From Bacteroidales bacterium (lineage in GTDB: Bacteria > Bacteroidota > Bacteroidia > Bacteroidales > Porphyromonadaceae): a stretch of 40,629 nt of DNA. Position numbers and translations under genes: made by a program. The DNA is taken from contig SFHG01000022.1 in NCBI GenBank assembly GCA_004555765.1, positions 1 to 40,629 of the forward strand, in the 5' to 3' direction. Positions 7,854-16,160 of this stretch are shown here, in pieces. The notes under the pieces were generated by a model, which did no database searches, was not told where the DNA came from, and was given only the letters and a program-made list of their open reading frames with translations. Positions within the stretch are counted from its first letter, which is position 1; each line of letters starts with the position of its first letter.

Positions 7854-8930
7854 ATGGCCAACGACAACCTTTCCCGCGCCAAGAGCGCGAAGAACGACGA
7901 GTTTTACACCCAGTTTCACGACATCGAGAGCGAGATGAACGCCTATCTCGAGTACGACGCGGATGTCTTTCGGGGCAAGACCGTCCTCCTGCCGTGCGAC
8001 GACCCGGAGTGGAGCAACTTCACCCGCTTCTTCGCGGCCAAGTTTGAGGAGCTTGGGCTAAAGAAGCTCATCAGCACAAGCTATGCGATGGAGAGCAAAA
8101 ACTACCGCAGCGAGTGGCGCCCCACACTCTTCGAGACGGAAAACCCGAAGTACCGGGCCGAGAAGTCGTCCGTGTGTGGCAAGATTTTTACGCTGACACG
8201 GGACACGAACCAAAACGGGCGCATCGACATTAACGACTTGGAGTGGGAATACCTGAAGGGTGACGGCGACTTCCGGAGCGCTGAAGTGACGCGCCTGAGG
8301 GACGAAGCGGACCTCATCGTCACCAATCCCCCGTTTTCGCTCTTCCGCGAGTTCCTCGCCTGGATCGTGGAGGCAGACAAAAAGTTCGCCCTCATCGGCA
8401 ATATGAATGCCATCACCTACAAAGAAGTCTTTCCTTTAATTAAGGAGAATAAGATGTGGCTGGGAAAAGGCTTCTCCGGTGGAAATGCCTATTTTCGGAC
8501 AGTGGGGCAAGACGTGGGGCGTTTCGCAGAGGGTGTGTATAGTGAGGAAACGGGCTTGGTAAAGTTTCGCAACTGTGCTTGGTTCACCAATATGGAGCAC
8601 GGTCGTCGGCACCAACCTCTGGCGTTGATGACCGTGGCGGACAACCTCCGTTTCTCGCGCCATAAGGAGCTGAAAGGGAAGGCGGCTTACGACCGCTACG
8701 ACAATTACGACGCGATAGAAGTGCCTTTTACGGATGCCATCCCCTCTGACTACCCCGGCGTGATGGGCGTACCCATCTCTTTCCTCGACAAATACTGCCC
8801 CGAGCAGTTCGAGATCGTAGGAGTTTTTAATCATGGCAAAGACCATGAATGGGACTTGGCAGTGCCTAATGTAAATGGTGTAGCTCGCTTCAAACGTATT
8901 GCTATCCGTCACCTCTTCCCCGCAAAATAA
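7854..8930 (+). CDS. EcoRI-family adenine-specific DNA methyltransferase
   Basis: The product is 358 residues from ATG 7854. An in-frame start at 7791 would add 21 residues of low-complexity translation and lie too close to the likely promoter. The N-terminus (LSRAKSAKNDEFYTQFHDIESEM) and VLLPCDDPEWSNF (about 45-57) are typical of the EcoRI-type m6A methylase family. The catalytic NPPF motif is at residues 158-161. These enzymes transfer methyl from S-adenosylmethionine to the adenine N6 in a short palindrome; the site of this one cannot be read from sequence. No restriction endonuclease of the EcoRI type is adjacent. The nearest candidate partner is the DUF262-HNH gene 1.26 kb downstream. 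Tandem 22-bp arrays flank the gene on both sides. Confidence 0.88.
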   Translation: MANDNLSRAKSAKNDEFYTQFHDIESEMNAYLEYDADVFRGKTVLLPCDDPEWSNFTRFFAAKFEELGLKKLISTSYAMESKNYRSEWRPTLFETENPKYRAEKSSVCGKIFTLTRDTNQNGRIDINDLEWEYLKGDGDFRSAEVTRLRDEADLIVTNPPFSLFREFLAWIVEADKKFALIGNMNAITYKEVFPLIKENKMWLGKGFSGGNAYFRTVGQDVGRFAEGVYSEETGLVKFRNCAWFTNMEHGRRHQPLALMTVADNLRFSRHKELKGKAAYDRYDNYDAIEVPFTDAIPSDYPGVMGVPISFLDKYCPEQFEIVGVFNHGKDHEWDLAVPNVNGVARFKRIAIRHLFPAK

Positions 8931-8998
8931 CCCGCTCCCGGGAGGGCTCACACCTTATTCGTTGGGGCTGTCGGGTAAAAGTCGGCATCTTTTTTTGA

Positions 8999-9108
8999 CT
9001 GCTTTGTGTCTTTGCTCCGATTCTCATATGACTTTTTCCCGATTCTCATATGACTTTTCCCCGATTCTCATATGACTTTTTCCCGATTCTCATATGACTT
9101 TTTCCCAA
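8999..9108. repeat. 22-bp tandem array downstream of the methyltransferase gene
   Basis: Four near-identical units start at 9021, 9043, 9065 and 9087. Each begins TTCTCATATGACTTTT and ends TCCCGA or a close variant. A degenerate unit at 8999-9020 keeps only the right half. The sequence is unrelated to the array before the gene but has the same 22-bp period, and each unit carries a CATATG palindrome. Confidence 0.85.
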
Positions 9109-9156
9109 TTATTTCCCGATTGCTTTATGGGCAAAGGAAGTGAGTATGGTGCCATC

Positions 9157-10080
9157 GCCCCGTTAGGGGCAGAGTGGCACAGCGTGCCACCATCTTGGTA
9201 GCCCCACACGAAGACCGCGTCAGCGGTCGATGTGTGGGGTAACGGAGGGGCAAATGAATCCACACAGACACAGCGTGGCTGAACCTCTGTTCGGCACCTA
9301 CGGAGCCGTGTGGAAATGAATGAATGCCCCTCCTTCCCGGGGCTGCGAGACCTACGGTCTCTTAACCCCGGGCTACCAAGATTTGACCGCTGACGCGGTC
9401 TTTTGCCCCTACCGGGGCGGTCGTCCGGCATTCGTATAGTGTTCTTATGGTGTTGCGCCCCGTTAGGGGCAGAGTGGCACAGCGTGCCACCATCTTGGTA
9501 GCCCCACACGAAGACCGCGTCAGCGGTCGATGTGTGGGGTAATGGAGGGTCAAATGAATCCCCACAGCCACAGCGTGGCTGAACCTCTGTTCGGCACCTA
9601 CGGAGCCGTGCGGAAATGAATGAATGCCCCTCCTTCCTCGGGGCTGCGAGACCTACGGTCTCTTAACCCCGGGCTACCAAGATTTGACCGCTGACGCGGT
9701 CTTTTGCCCCTATCGGGGGCGCTCGTCCGGTATTCGTATAGTGTTCGTATGGTGTTGTGCCCCGAAAGGGGTAAGGAGATGCCGTAGGCATCGCACGGAA
9801 GTAGCCCGGGGTTAAGACCTCGGAGGGGTCGACACCCCGGGGAAGCAACGGGACATTTCATATTTGTACGACCCCCATAGGGGTCGAAGAGGGGGGATAA
9901 TAGGGCGCTCCCATTCCCCCGCACGTCGACCGCGCTGCGGTCTTCGTACGGGGCTACTACCTTTCGACCGCTGACGCGGTCTTTTGCCCCTATCGGGGCG
10001 CTCGTCTTGACCTCTTACGACCGCTAACGCGGTCTCTTTGCCCCTTTCCCTCGGGGCGCTCTCTTTGCCGTGGTCTGCCA
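9157..10080. repeat. Long GC-rich repeats: two 300-bp tandem units plus partial copies
   Basis: Two near-identical units begin with GCCCCGTTAGGGGC at 9157 and 9457, exactly 300 bases apart. Each matches the copy at 7168. Shorter pieces follow: GCCCCGAAAGGGGT at about 9759, a reverse-oriented CCGGGGTTAAGACC at about 9811, and several GACCGCTnACGCGGTC and GCCCC-GGGGC palindromes up to 10080. I see no gene between 8931 and 10186. ORFs in this stretch are compositional artefacts. Confidence 0.8.
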
Positions 10081-10136
10081 AGATTGTGGCACTCCGCACC
10101 ACTTTCGCCCGTACGGGCATTGAGGTCTGATTTTGG

Positions 10137-10144
10137 TACATTTG
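10137..10144 (+). promoter_or_regulatory. Likely -7 promoter element (TACATTTG) of the DUF262-HNH gene
   Basis: This is a TAnnTTTG match 42 bases before the ATG at 10187, followed by GC. No clear -33 TTTG is seen at the expected distance. Confidence 0.5.
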
Positions 10145-10186
10145 CGGGGAACGGGAACACCCCCTTAACTAAAGATAGATAAGTTT

Positions 10187-11362
10187 ATGAAAACCGAGTT
10201 ACGCACCGATTGGACGGTGAGAGACATCTGCAAGGGTTTCGTCTTCAATGAGATTGAGGGCAAAGGTCTTTACGGGCTGGACGGCAAGCTTACCATTCAG
10301 CCCGAGTATCAGCGTCACTATATTTATGGAGACGGGAAGAAGGATGTCGCAGTCATCGACTCCATCCTCCGGGGCTACCCGATTGGTTTGATTTACTTCA
10401 ATCGGCGGACTTCGGACGGTCAGCTTGAAGTACTCGACGGTCAGCAACGGATTACGTCCATCGGACGCTTCGTGGCGGGCAAATTTGCCATCAAGGATGC
10501 CGGGGACAATGTCCAGTATTTCTCCGGACTGCCGGAGGAAGAGCAGGAGCGGATTATGGATACGACGCTCCTCATCTACGTCTGCGAAGGTGAGGAGAAG
10601 GAGATCAAAGAGTGGTTCCGCACCATTAATATCGTCGGCGTACCCCTCAATGACCAGGAGCTGCTGAACGCCGTCTACTCCGGTCCCTTCGTGACACGGG
10701 CAAAGGAGGTTTTCAGCAACTCCCAAAACGCCGCCCTCCAGAAATGGAGCCACTACGTGCAGGGCGACGTCAAGAGGCAGGAAATCCTCGAGAGAGCCTT
10801 GCAGTGGATCTCTTCCGCCAAGGGGACGACCGTGGACGCCTATATGAGCCGGCACCGCAAAGAGGACGACATCCGCGAGATGGAGACCTACTTCACCTCC
10901 GTAATCGATTGGGTGTCGGGGCTATTCCTGATGACGGACAAAGATATGTGCGGACTCGAGTGGGGCAGACTCTACGAGACCTACCACCGCAACCCCTACA
11001 GTCCCACCGACGTCACGGCGCGTGTCAAAGAACTTCAGGCAGACGAGTACATCAGTAAGAAGCGGAACATCTACGAATACGTCCTCGGCGGAGAAGAGGA
11101 TAAGACCCTCTTGGAGGTACGTTTCTTCGAGCCCTCGGTAATCAAGACGGCGTATGCGCGCCAGACAAAAGAGGCGGAAGAAAAAGGAGTCTCCAACTGC
11201 CCTCTCTGTGCACTCGGCAATAACAACAATAAGACCCGCATCTACAAGCTCAAGGAGATGGACGCAGACCACGTCACGGCGTGGAGCAAAGGGGGCTCTA
11301 CATCGCTCGAAAACTGCGAGATGCTCTGCCGGAGCCACAACCGCGCCAAGGGGAACAGCTAA
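10187..11362 (+). CDS. DUF262 (GmrSD-type) protein with C-terminal HNH nuclease domain
   Basis: The product has 391 residues. The N-terminal DUF262 domain has the ParB-like nucleotide-handling motifs P39EYQR and EVLDGQQR (DGQQR at 84-88). A helical middle follows. The C-terminus is an HNH nuclease: zinc-binding CPLC (338-341), catalytic D361-H362, N376, C381, H384-N385 and K388. DUF262 proteins include the GmrS half of GmrSD enzymes, which cut modified phage DNA, and many DUF262-HNH proteins lie in defence islands. The neighbouring adenine methyltransferase makes a restriction-modification pair possible, but 1.26 kb of repeats separates them and each has its own -7 element. The domain call is firm; the defence role is inferred. 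Confidence 0.88.
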   Translation: MKTELRTDWTVRDICKGFVFNEIEGKGLYGLDGKLTIQPEYQRHYIYGDGKKDVAVIDSILRGYPIGLIYFNRRTSDGQLEVLDGQQRITSIGRFVAGKFAIKDAGDNVQYFSGLPEEEQERIMDTTLLIYVCEGEEKEIKEWFRTINIVGVPLNDQELLNAVYSGPFVTRAKEVFSNSQNAALQKWSHYVQGDVKRQEILERALQWISSAKGTTVDAYMSRHRKEDDIREMETYFTSVIDWVSGLFLMTDKDMCGLEWGRLYETYHRNPYSPTDVTARVKELQADEYISKKRNIYEYVLGGEEDKTLLEVRFFEPSVIKTAYARQTKEAEEKGVSNCPLCALGNNNNKTRIYKLKEMDADHVTAWSKGGSTSLENCEMLCRSHNRAKGNS

Positions 11363-11524
11363 GTCCCCGCTTTATTCTGCCCTCCTGACTTGTGAGGGGG
11401 GTAACGTGGTATGCAAGTGAGGGAAAGAAAAGTTAGGTCACGACGAGGAGACGCAATCGGGTCATTCCAAAGGTTTTACCGGTTCCTCATCCTCCCGTAA
11501 CTTCCCGCTACCGGTCTCTCCTCC

Positions 11525-11556
11525 TTGGTGGCGGTACCTTTCTTGGCGTATCTTTG
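11525..11556 (+). promoter_or_regulatory. Promoter with a long leader before the dehydrogenase operon
   Basis: TTGG at 11525-11528 and TATCTTTG at 11549-11556 are separated by 20 bases, a good Bacteroidetes arrangement. A second, weaker -7 match (TATCTTTA) is at 11678-11685. If the first promoter is used, the leader is about 175 nt and contains an inverted repeat, TTTGCAGAA (11587) with TTCTGCAAA (11623). No other feature is visible in the 11363-11737 gap. Confidence 0.5.
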
Positions 11557-11737
11557 CGGGTAAAGGAGCTCATAGACACGAGTCCTTTTGCAGAAAGTCT
11601 CAGACACAAGACGCTCCTGGCATTCTGCAAAGAATCTTACGACTGCTCCCGGAGGCTGCTAACTGCTAAGTATTTGGTATCTTTATGAGCAAACCGTTTG
11701 AGAAATTAGTTTACAACAAAATAAAAGATCCCGAACA

Positions 11738-12934
11738 ATGGAAGGAAGAGTACTGATCATCGGTGCCGGCGGCGTCGGTACAGTGGTGGCCAAAAAAGTG
11801 GCTATGAACCACGATGTTTTTACCGACATTACCCTTGCCAGCCGCAATAAAGCCAAATGCGATGCCATCGCCGCAAAGATTAAGGACGCCCCCATACGCA
11901 CCCGCCAAGTCGACGCGGATAATGTGGACGAATTGGTCGCTCTTTTCAACGAAATAAAGCCCGAACTGGTCATCAACGTCGCGCTGCCCTACCAGGACCT
12001 CACCATTATGGACGCCTGCCTCGAGTGTGGGGTCAATTACCTCGACACTGCCAACTACGAGCCCAAAGATGAGGCCAAATACCAGTACTCCTGGCAGTGG
12101 GCGTACCAAGACCGCTTTAAGGAAAAAGGGCTTACCGCGATTTTGGGCTGCGGCTTCGATCCGGGTGTCACGAGCGTCTTTACCGCCTATGCCGCAAAGC
12201 ACCATTTCGACCAAATAACACACCTCGACATCGTCGACTGCAACGCCGGCGACCACCACAAGGCTTTCGCCACCAACTTTAACCCCGAGATCAACATCCG
12301 TGAGATCACCCAGAGAGGCAAGTATTGGGAAAACGGCGCTTGGCACGAGACCGATCCCCTCTCCGTGCACAAGGGTCTCACTTATCCCGAAGTGGGGGTT
12401 CGCGAGAGCTACTTGATGTACCACGAAGAGCTCGAGAGCCTCGTCAAAAACTACCCCACACTCCAAAGGGCACGCTTCTGGATGACCTTCGGTGAGGAAT
12501 ACCTGACCCACCTCCGCGTGATCCAGGACATCGGTATGGCAAGCATCGCCCCCATCAATTACAACGGTATGGAGATCGTACCGATCCAATTCCTCAAAGC
12601 CGTGCTGCCCGACCCCAAAGAACTGGGCGAAAATTACACCGGACAGACCTCCATCGGGTGCCGGATACGGGGTATAAGGGACGGCAGAGAGCATACCTAC
12701 TACATCTATAATAATGCCTCCCACGAAGCAGCCTACAAGGAGACCGGCGCCCAAGGGGTGAGCTACACCACCGGCGTGCCCGCCACCACCGGCGCATTGA
12801 TGTTCTTCAAAGGGCTCTGGAAGGGCACGGGCGTCTTCAACGTCGAAGAGTTTGACCCGGATCCTTTCCTCTCCGAGCTCTCCAAACAGGGGCTTCCCTA
12901 TCACGAACTGCACGACATCGACCTCGAACTATGA
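11738..12934 (+). CDS. Saccharopine dehydrogenase-family protein, probable carboxynorspermidine dehydrogenase
   Basis: The product has 398 residues. The N-terminal Rossmann fold carries the dinucleotide-binding motif IIGAGGVGTVV (7-17) and the family pattern LVINVALPYQDLTIMDACLECGVNYLDTANYEP. The central catalytic region contains GCGFDPGVTSVFTAYAAKH. Its length and sequence fit the Bacteroidetes carboxynorspermidine dehydrogenase branch, which makes carboxy(nor)spermidine with NADPH in an alternative spermidine pathway, better than fungal-type saccharopine dehydrogenases. Its stop codon overlaps the peroxiredoxin start (ATGA), so the two genes are translationally coupled. Confidence 0.85.
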   Translation: MEGRVLIIGAGGVGTVVAKKVAMNHDVFTDITLASRNKAKCDAIAAKIKDAPIRTRQVDADNVDELVALFNEIKPELVINVALPYQDLTIMDACLECGVNYLDTANYEPKDEAKYQYSWQWAYQDRFKEKGLTAILGCGFDPGVTSVFTAYAAKHHFDQITHLDIVDCNAGDHHKAFATNFNPEINIREITQRGKYWENGAWHETDPLSVHKGLTYPEVGVRESYLMYHEELESLVKNYPTLQRARFWMTFGEEYLTHLRVIQDIGMASIAPINYNGMEIVPIQFLKAVLPDPKELGENYTGQTSIGCRIRGIRDGREHTYYIYNNASHEAAYKETGAQGVSYTTGVPATTGALMFFKGLWKGTGVFNVEEFDPDPFLSELSKQGLPYHELHDIDLEL

Positions 12935-13398
12935 TCGCAATAGGAGACCGCATTCCCGACTACATCGGTGCAGACCAAGACGGCAACACCTACACCCGCG
13001 AAAGCCTCTCGGGACAGAAAGTCATCCTTTACTTCTACCCCAAAGACCTCACCAGCGGATGCACGGCGGAAGCCTGCTCGCTCCGTGACGCTTGGGCAGA
13101 CCTCAAGGCGAAAGGATGGACGGTTATCGGCGTGAGCAAAGACAGTGCGAAGAGCCACACAAAGTTTAGGGACACACACGACCTGCCCTTTCCACTCATT
13201 GTCGACGACGAGATGAAACTGCAGGAGGCCTTCGGTGTATGGGTGGAGAAGAAAATGTACGGACGTACCTATATGGGTACCCTTAGGTCTACTTTCCTCA
13301 TCGACGAAGACGGCATCGTCCGCCACACGATGAGTGGCAAAGAGATCAAGACGAAAGACCACGCCACCCAGCTCCTAAAGATCATCGAGACGCTCTGA
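12931..13398 (+). CDS. bcp: Thiol peroxidase of the BCP/PrxQ family
   Basis: The product has 155 residues, the usual length. The peroxidatic Cys44 lies in PKDLTSGCT and the resolving Cys49 sits five residues later (TAEAC), the atypical 2-Cys PrxQ arrangement. The ending YMGTLRSTFLIDEDGIVRH is typical. It reduces hydrogen peroxide and organic hydroperoxides with thioredoxin. The start overlaps the previous stop by four bases, and recA follows after 39 bases on the same strand. Confidence 0.95.
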   Translation: MIAIGDRIPDYIGADQDGNTYTRESLSGQKVILYFYPKDLTSGCTAEACSLRDAWADLKAKGWTVIGVSKDSAKSHTKFRDTHDLPFPLIVDDEMKLQEAFGVWVEKKMYGRTYMGTLRSTFLIDEDGIVRHTMSGKEIKTKDHATQLLKIIETL

Positions 13399-13437
13399 AG
13401 CAGACGAAAATTCACCAACCCGACACACCAAAACACT

Positions 13438-14577
13438 ATGGCTAAAGAATACGACGAAGAAGAATTGGATCTCGACCAAGAGCGAGACGAAGACGAGTTT
13501 GCTCCCGGGGACGAGTCCGCATCAGATTCCAAGAAGACCAGGAAGACGGCTGCAAAGGACGAACCCAGGCAGCTCAGCACCTCCGAAGAGAAGCTCAAAG
13601 CCCTTAAAAGCGTGATGAGTAAGCTCGAGAAAACTTACGGTAAAGGCTCGATCATGAACATGGGCGACGATGACGTCATCGAACCCGTGGACGTGATCCC
13701 CACCGGCTCTATGCTTCTCGACCTTGCCCTCGGCGTAGGGGGCTACCCGAGAGGCCGCATCGTGGAGATCTACGGTCCGGAAGGGTCGGGGAAGACGACA
13801 CTCGCGATACACGCTATGGCCGAGTGCCAAAAGACGGGCGGGCTTGCGGCCATAATCGATGCCGAAAACGCTTTCGACCGCTTCTATGCCGAGAACCTCG
13901 GTGTGGATCTCACCAAGCTCTGGATCTCTCAGCCCGACAACGGCGAGCAAGCCCTGATGATTGCCGAAGACCTCATCCGCTCCTCCGCTATGGATCTCGT
14001 CGTCATCGACTCGGTAGCCGCCCTCACCCCGAAGGGTGAAATCGACGGCGATATGGGAGAGAATAAGATCGGTCTGCAAGCCCGACTGATGAGCCAGGCT
14101 CTGAGGAAACTTGCCGCCGTCATCAATAAGACAAACACGACCTGCATTTTCATCAACCAGCTCCGCGAGAAGATCGGCGGCTACGGCACCGCCGAGACAA
14201 CGACAGGCGGCAACGCGCTCAAATACTACGCGTCCGTCCGTCTCGATATCCGTAAGGGAGAGAGAATCATGGACAGCGCAGGCACCCAGGTGGGCAATAT
14301 GATTCGGGCCAAGGTAGTCAAGAACAAGGTAGCGCCGCCCTTCAAAAAAGCCGAGTTTGAAATCCTCTACGGTAAGGGCATCCAGCGCAACGGAGAGATA
14401 CTCGACGCCGCCGAAGAGATGGACATCGTCCGCAAAAGCGGCTCATGGTTCTCCTACGGCGACACCCGCCTCGGGCAAGGTCGCGAAAAGGCCAAGGCCG
14501 CACTTGAGGAGAATCCGGACCTCCTTGCCGAGATAGAGAAAAAGGTGGTCGAAGGTCTGAAGAATCGCACAAAATAA
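13438..14577 (+). CDS. recA: Recombinase A
   Basis: The product has 379 residues. Walker A GPEGSGKT lies at 113-120, Walker B LVVIDSVAALTP, L1 around EIDGDMGENKIGLQARLMSQALRKL, and L2 starts at NQLREKIGGYG with TTTGGNALKYYAS following. The protein polymerises on single-stranded DNA, drives strand exchange and triggers the SOS response. An acidic/basic N-terminal extension of about 45 residues (rich in Glu, Asp and Lys) precedes the conserved core. The usual DAEHALD segment reads DAENAFD here. It follows bcp after 39 bases. Confidence 0.98.
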   Translation: MAKEYDEEELDLDQERDEDEFAPGDESASDSKKTRKTAAKDEPRQLSTSEEKLKALKSVMSKLEKTYGKGSIMNMGDDDVIEPVDVIPTGSMLLDLALGVGGYPRGRIVEIYGPEGSGKTTLAIHAMAECQKTGGLAAIIDAENAFDRFYAENLGVDLTKLWISQPDNGEQALMIAEDLIRSSAMDLVVIDSVAALTPKGEIDGDMGENKIGLQARLMSQALRKLAAVINKTNTTCIFINQLREKIGGYGTAETTTGGNALKYYASVRLDIRKGERIMDSAGTQVGNMIRAKVVKNKVAPPFKKAEFEILYGKGIQRNGEILDAAEEMDIVRKSGSWFSYGDTRLGQGREKAKAALEENPDLLAEIEKKVVEGLKNRTK

Positions 14578-14766
14578 TATACTTTAGAAATAAGGGCAAG
14601 ATTGACCGCTTTGCTTTACGATATACGGCCTAAAAACTGCTTTATAACAGGCACAAAAATTTGGCAGTTCACCGGAAAAGTCTCAACTTTGTTATGTCGA
14701 AAAGCAATACGAAATCAATCTTTCTTGCCTAAATCTTTCTAATATATTTTTTGTGGAAAAATCTTA

Positions 14767-14798
14767 CAGGAGCCGCTCGAGCAATCGTGCGGCTCCTG
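14767..14798 (-). terminator. Hairpin, probable terminator on the minus strand
   Basis: CAGGAGCCGC pairs perfectly with GCGGCTCCTG over a 12-base loop. On the minus strand it is followed by TAAGATTTTT, which fits termination of the leftward hemH transcript. It could also end rightward transcription from recA. I see no gene in the 14578-15169 gap: this hairpin and the 23-bp array at 15053 are its only recognisable content. Confidence 0.5.
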
Positions 14799-15052
14799 AG
14801 GTTTATAGGGGGTAAGCACGCTTTTGCCCTCCGACTTGGGACATTTGCATAGTACCTCATCTGCTGCGTTGCTTTCGGGATTCGGGCTTGGTCGTGTCCG
14901 AAAAGTACACTCCCGTCGCCCTCACCCTTAGCGCCTCCGCATCTGAAGGACTCTGCAAAGTCCTCTGCGAAAAACTCTGTTTTTCGTGCCTTTAGACCTC
15001 TGTTTAAAGGTCTCGACTTTACCTCTTCGGACTCTATACATCGGATGAGGGA

Positions 15053-15121
15053 GGTACAGACCAAGACGAAACAGAGGTACAGGGCAAAAAGGTTGCGTGG
15101 TACAGACCTACGCACTCGCCC
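15053..15121. repeat. 23-bp-period intergenic array, 3 units
   Basis: Units start at 15053, 15076 and 15099, each beginning GGTACAG, the reverse complement of the GGTCTGTACC core used in the arrays at 24-31 kb. The right part of each unit varies. Confidence 0.6.
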
Positions 15122-15169
15122 CGGTCTGTATCTACTTATTTCGTGCTACAATCCCTATGCAAAGGATCG

Positions 15170-16147
15170 CTACAGGCTCTCTTGGAAATCCGATCCCTCA
15201 GATAGGGAAAGGAGCGCCCGGGCGAGGGTGTCGCTGTGATTGGGGCAGGGAATGAAGATGAGATTGCCGCCGCTCTTTTCGAAGCTCTCTTTGGCTTCCA
15301 CTCCGATCTCGAAGACGGTCTCGAGATTGTCGCACAGGAACCCCGGACAGACGACCGTAACCCGCTTGAGGCCTTGGTCTCGAAGCTCGGAGAGTCGCTC
15401 TTGAGCATTCGGCTCTGTCCACTTCCCTTTGCCGAAACGGGACTGGTAGACCGTCTCAAACGTAAGACCGAGAGTCTCAAGGAGCGGGTGCTTTGAGAGC
15501 AATCGTGTCGTCTCCTCCGTCTGGAGGACGTAATCCCGCCGAGAGTCGCCCGCGTAAGCACGCAGCTGGGAGAGTGGAACACCGTGGTAGGAACAAAGCA
15601 CGCGGTTGTGGGGACGGACAGCAGCGGCTATCTTTTCGGCAAAAGCCTCTATGAGGAGCGGGTGGCTGAAATAGGGGTGGGGAAAAGTGAGCTGCACAGG
15701 TAGAGAGAGACGGCTCTGCTCACTTCTGACGTGTTCCATGGCGGTCTCGAAACTGCTCATCGCATAGTGCGGAAACATAGGTATGACCCTCAGCCCTGTT
15801 ACTCCGTCCCGCGCCGCTTTTTCCAAAGCATCCTGCACCGTCTCTCTGCCGTAACGCATCGCGGTGTAGACGGGTCTCCCTCCGGAGAGCTCCGCCATAC
15901 GGGAGGCCAGAGCTTTGGTCTCTTTGACCAAAAGGGCTTCGCCGTCGGACGAAAAGAGGGATCTGTATTTGAGAGCGGACTTCGGGGCTCTGAAAGGAAC
16001 GATGATGCCCCGCACCAAGAGTTGGCGAAGGAGAAACGGGAGGTTCATCACACGGGGGTCGGTGAGAAAATCGGTAAGGTACTCCCTCACGTCACCCACG
16101 GATGCAGACCTCGGCGATCCGGTATTTATGAGCAAAAAACCGGTCAT
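15170..16147 (-). CDS. hemH: Ferrochelatase
   Basis: The product has 325 residues, the normal bacterial length. The catalytic His188 lies in CSYHGVP, and the other active-site signature is VVCPGFLCDNLETVFEIG near 275-295 (usual form PGFxxDCLETLEEI). FPHYAMSSFETAM matches the family's Tyr/Ser-rich porphyrin-side motif. The enzyme inserts ferrous iron into a porphyrin in the last steps of heme synthesis. No other heme-synthesis gene is nearby. It follows the lytic transglycosylase gene in the same direction, with 13 bases between them. Confidence 0.95.
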   Translation of the reverse strand: MTGFLLINTGSPRSASVGDVREYLTDFLTDPRVMNLPFLLRQLLVRGIIVPFRAPKSALKYRSLFSSDGEALLVKETKALASRMAELSGGRPVYTAMRYGRETVQDALEKAARDGVTGLRVIPMFPHYAMSSFETAMEHVRSEQSRLSLPVQLTFPHPYFSHPLLIEAFAEKIAAAVRPHNRVLCSYHGVPLSQLRAYAGDSRRDYVLQTEETTRLLSKHPLLETLGLTFETVYQSRFGKGKWTEPNAQERLSELRDQGLKRVTVVCPGFLCDNLETVFEIGVEAKESFEKSGGNLIFIPCPNHSDTLARALLSLSEGSDFQESL

Positions 16148-16160
16148 AAATAACTGCTGA

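Noticed and set aside
7049..10141. ORFs inside the GC-rich repeats (several of 60-140 residues on both strands)
   Set aside because: They are translations of palindromic repeats, similar in several frames, rich in Arg/Pro/Gly, without start signals or domains.
14578..15169. Small gene or RNA gene between recA and hemH
   Set aside because: No frame with a credible start and no tRNA or known RNA fold was seen; only a hairpin and a 23-bp array are recognisable.
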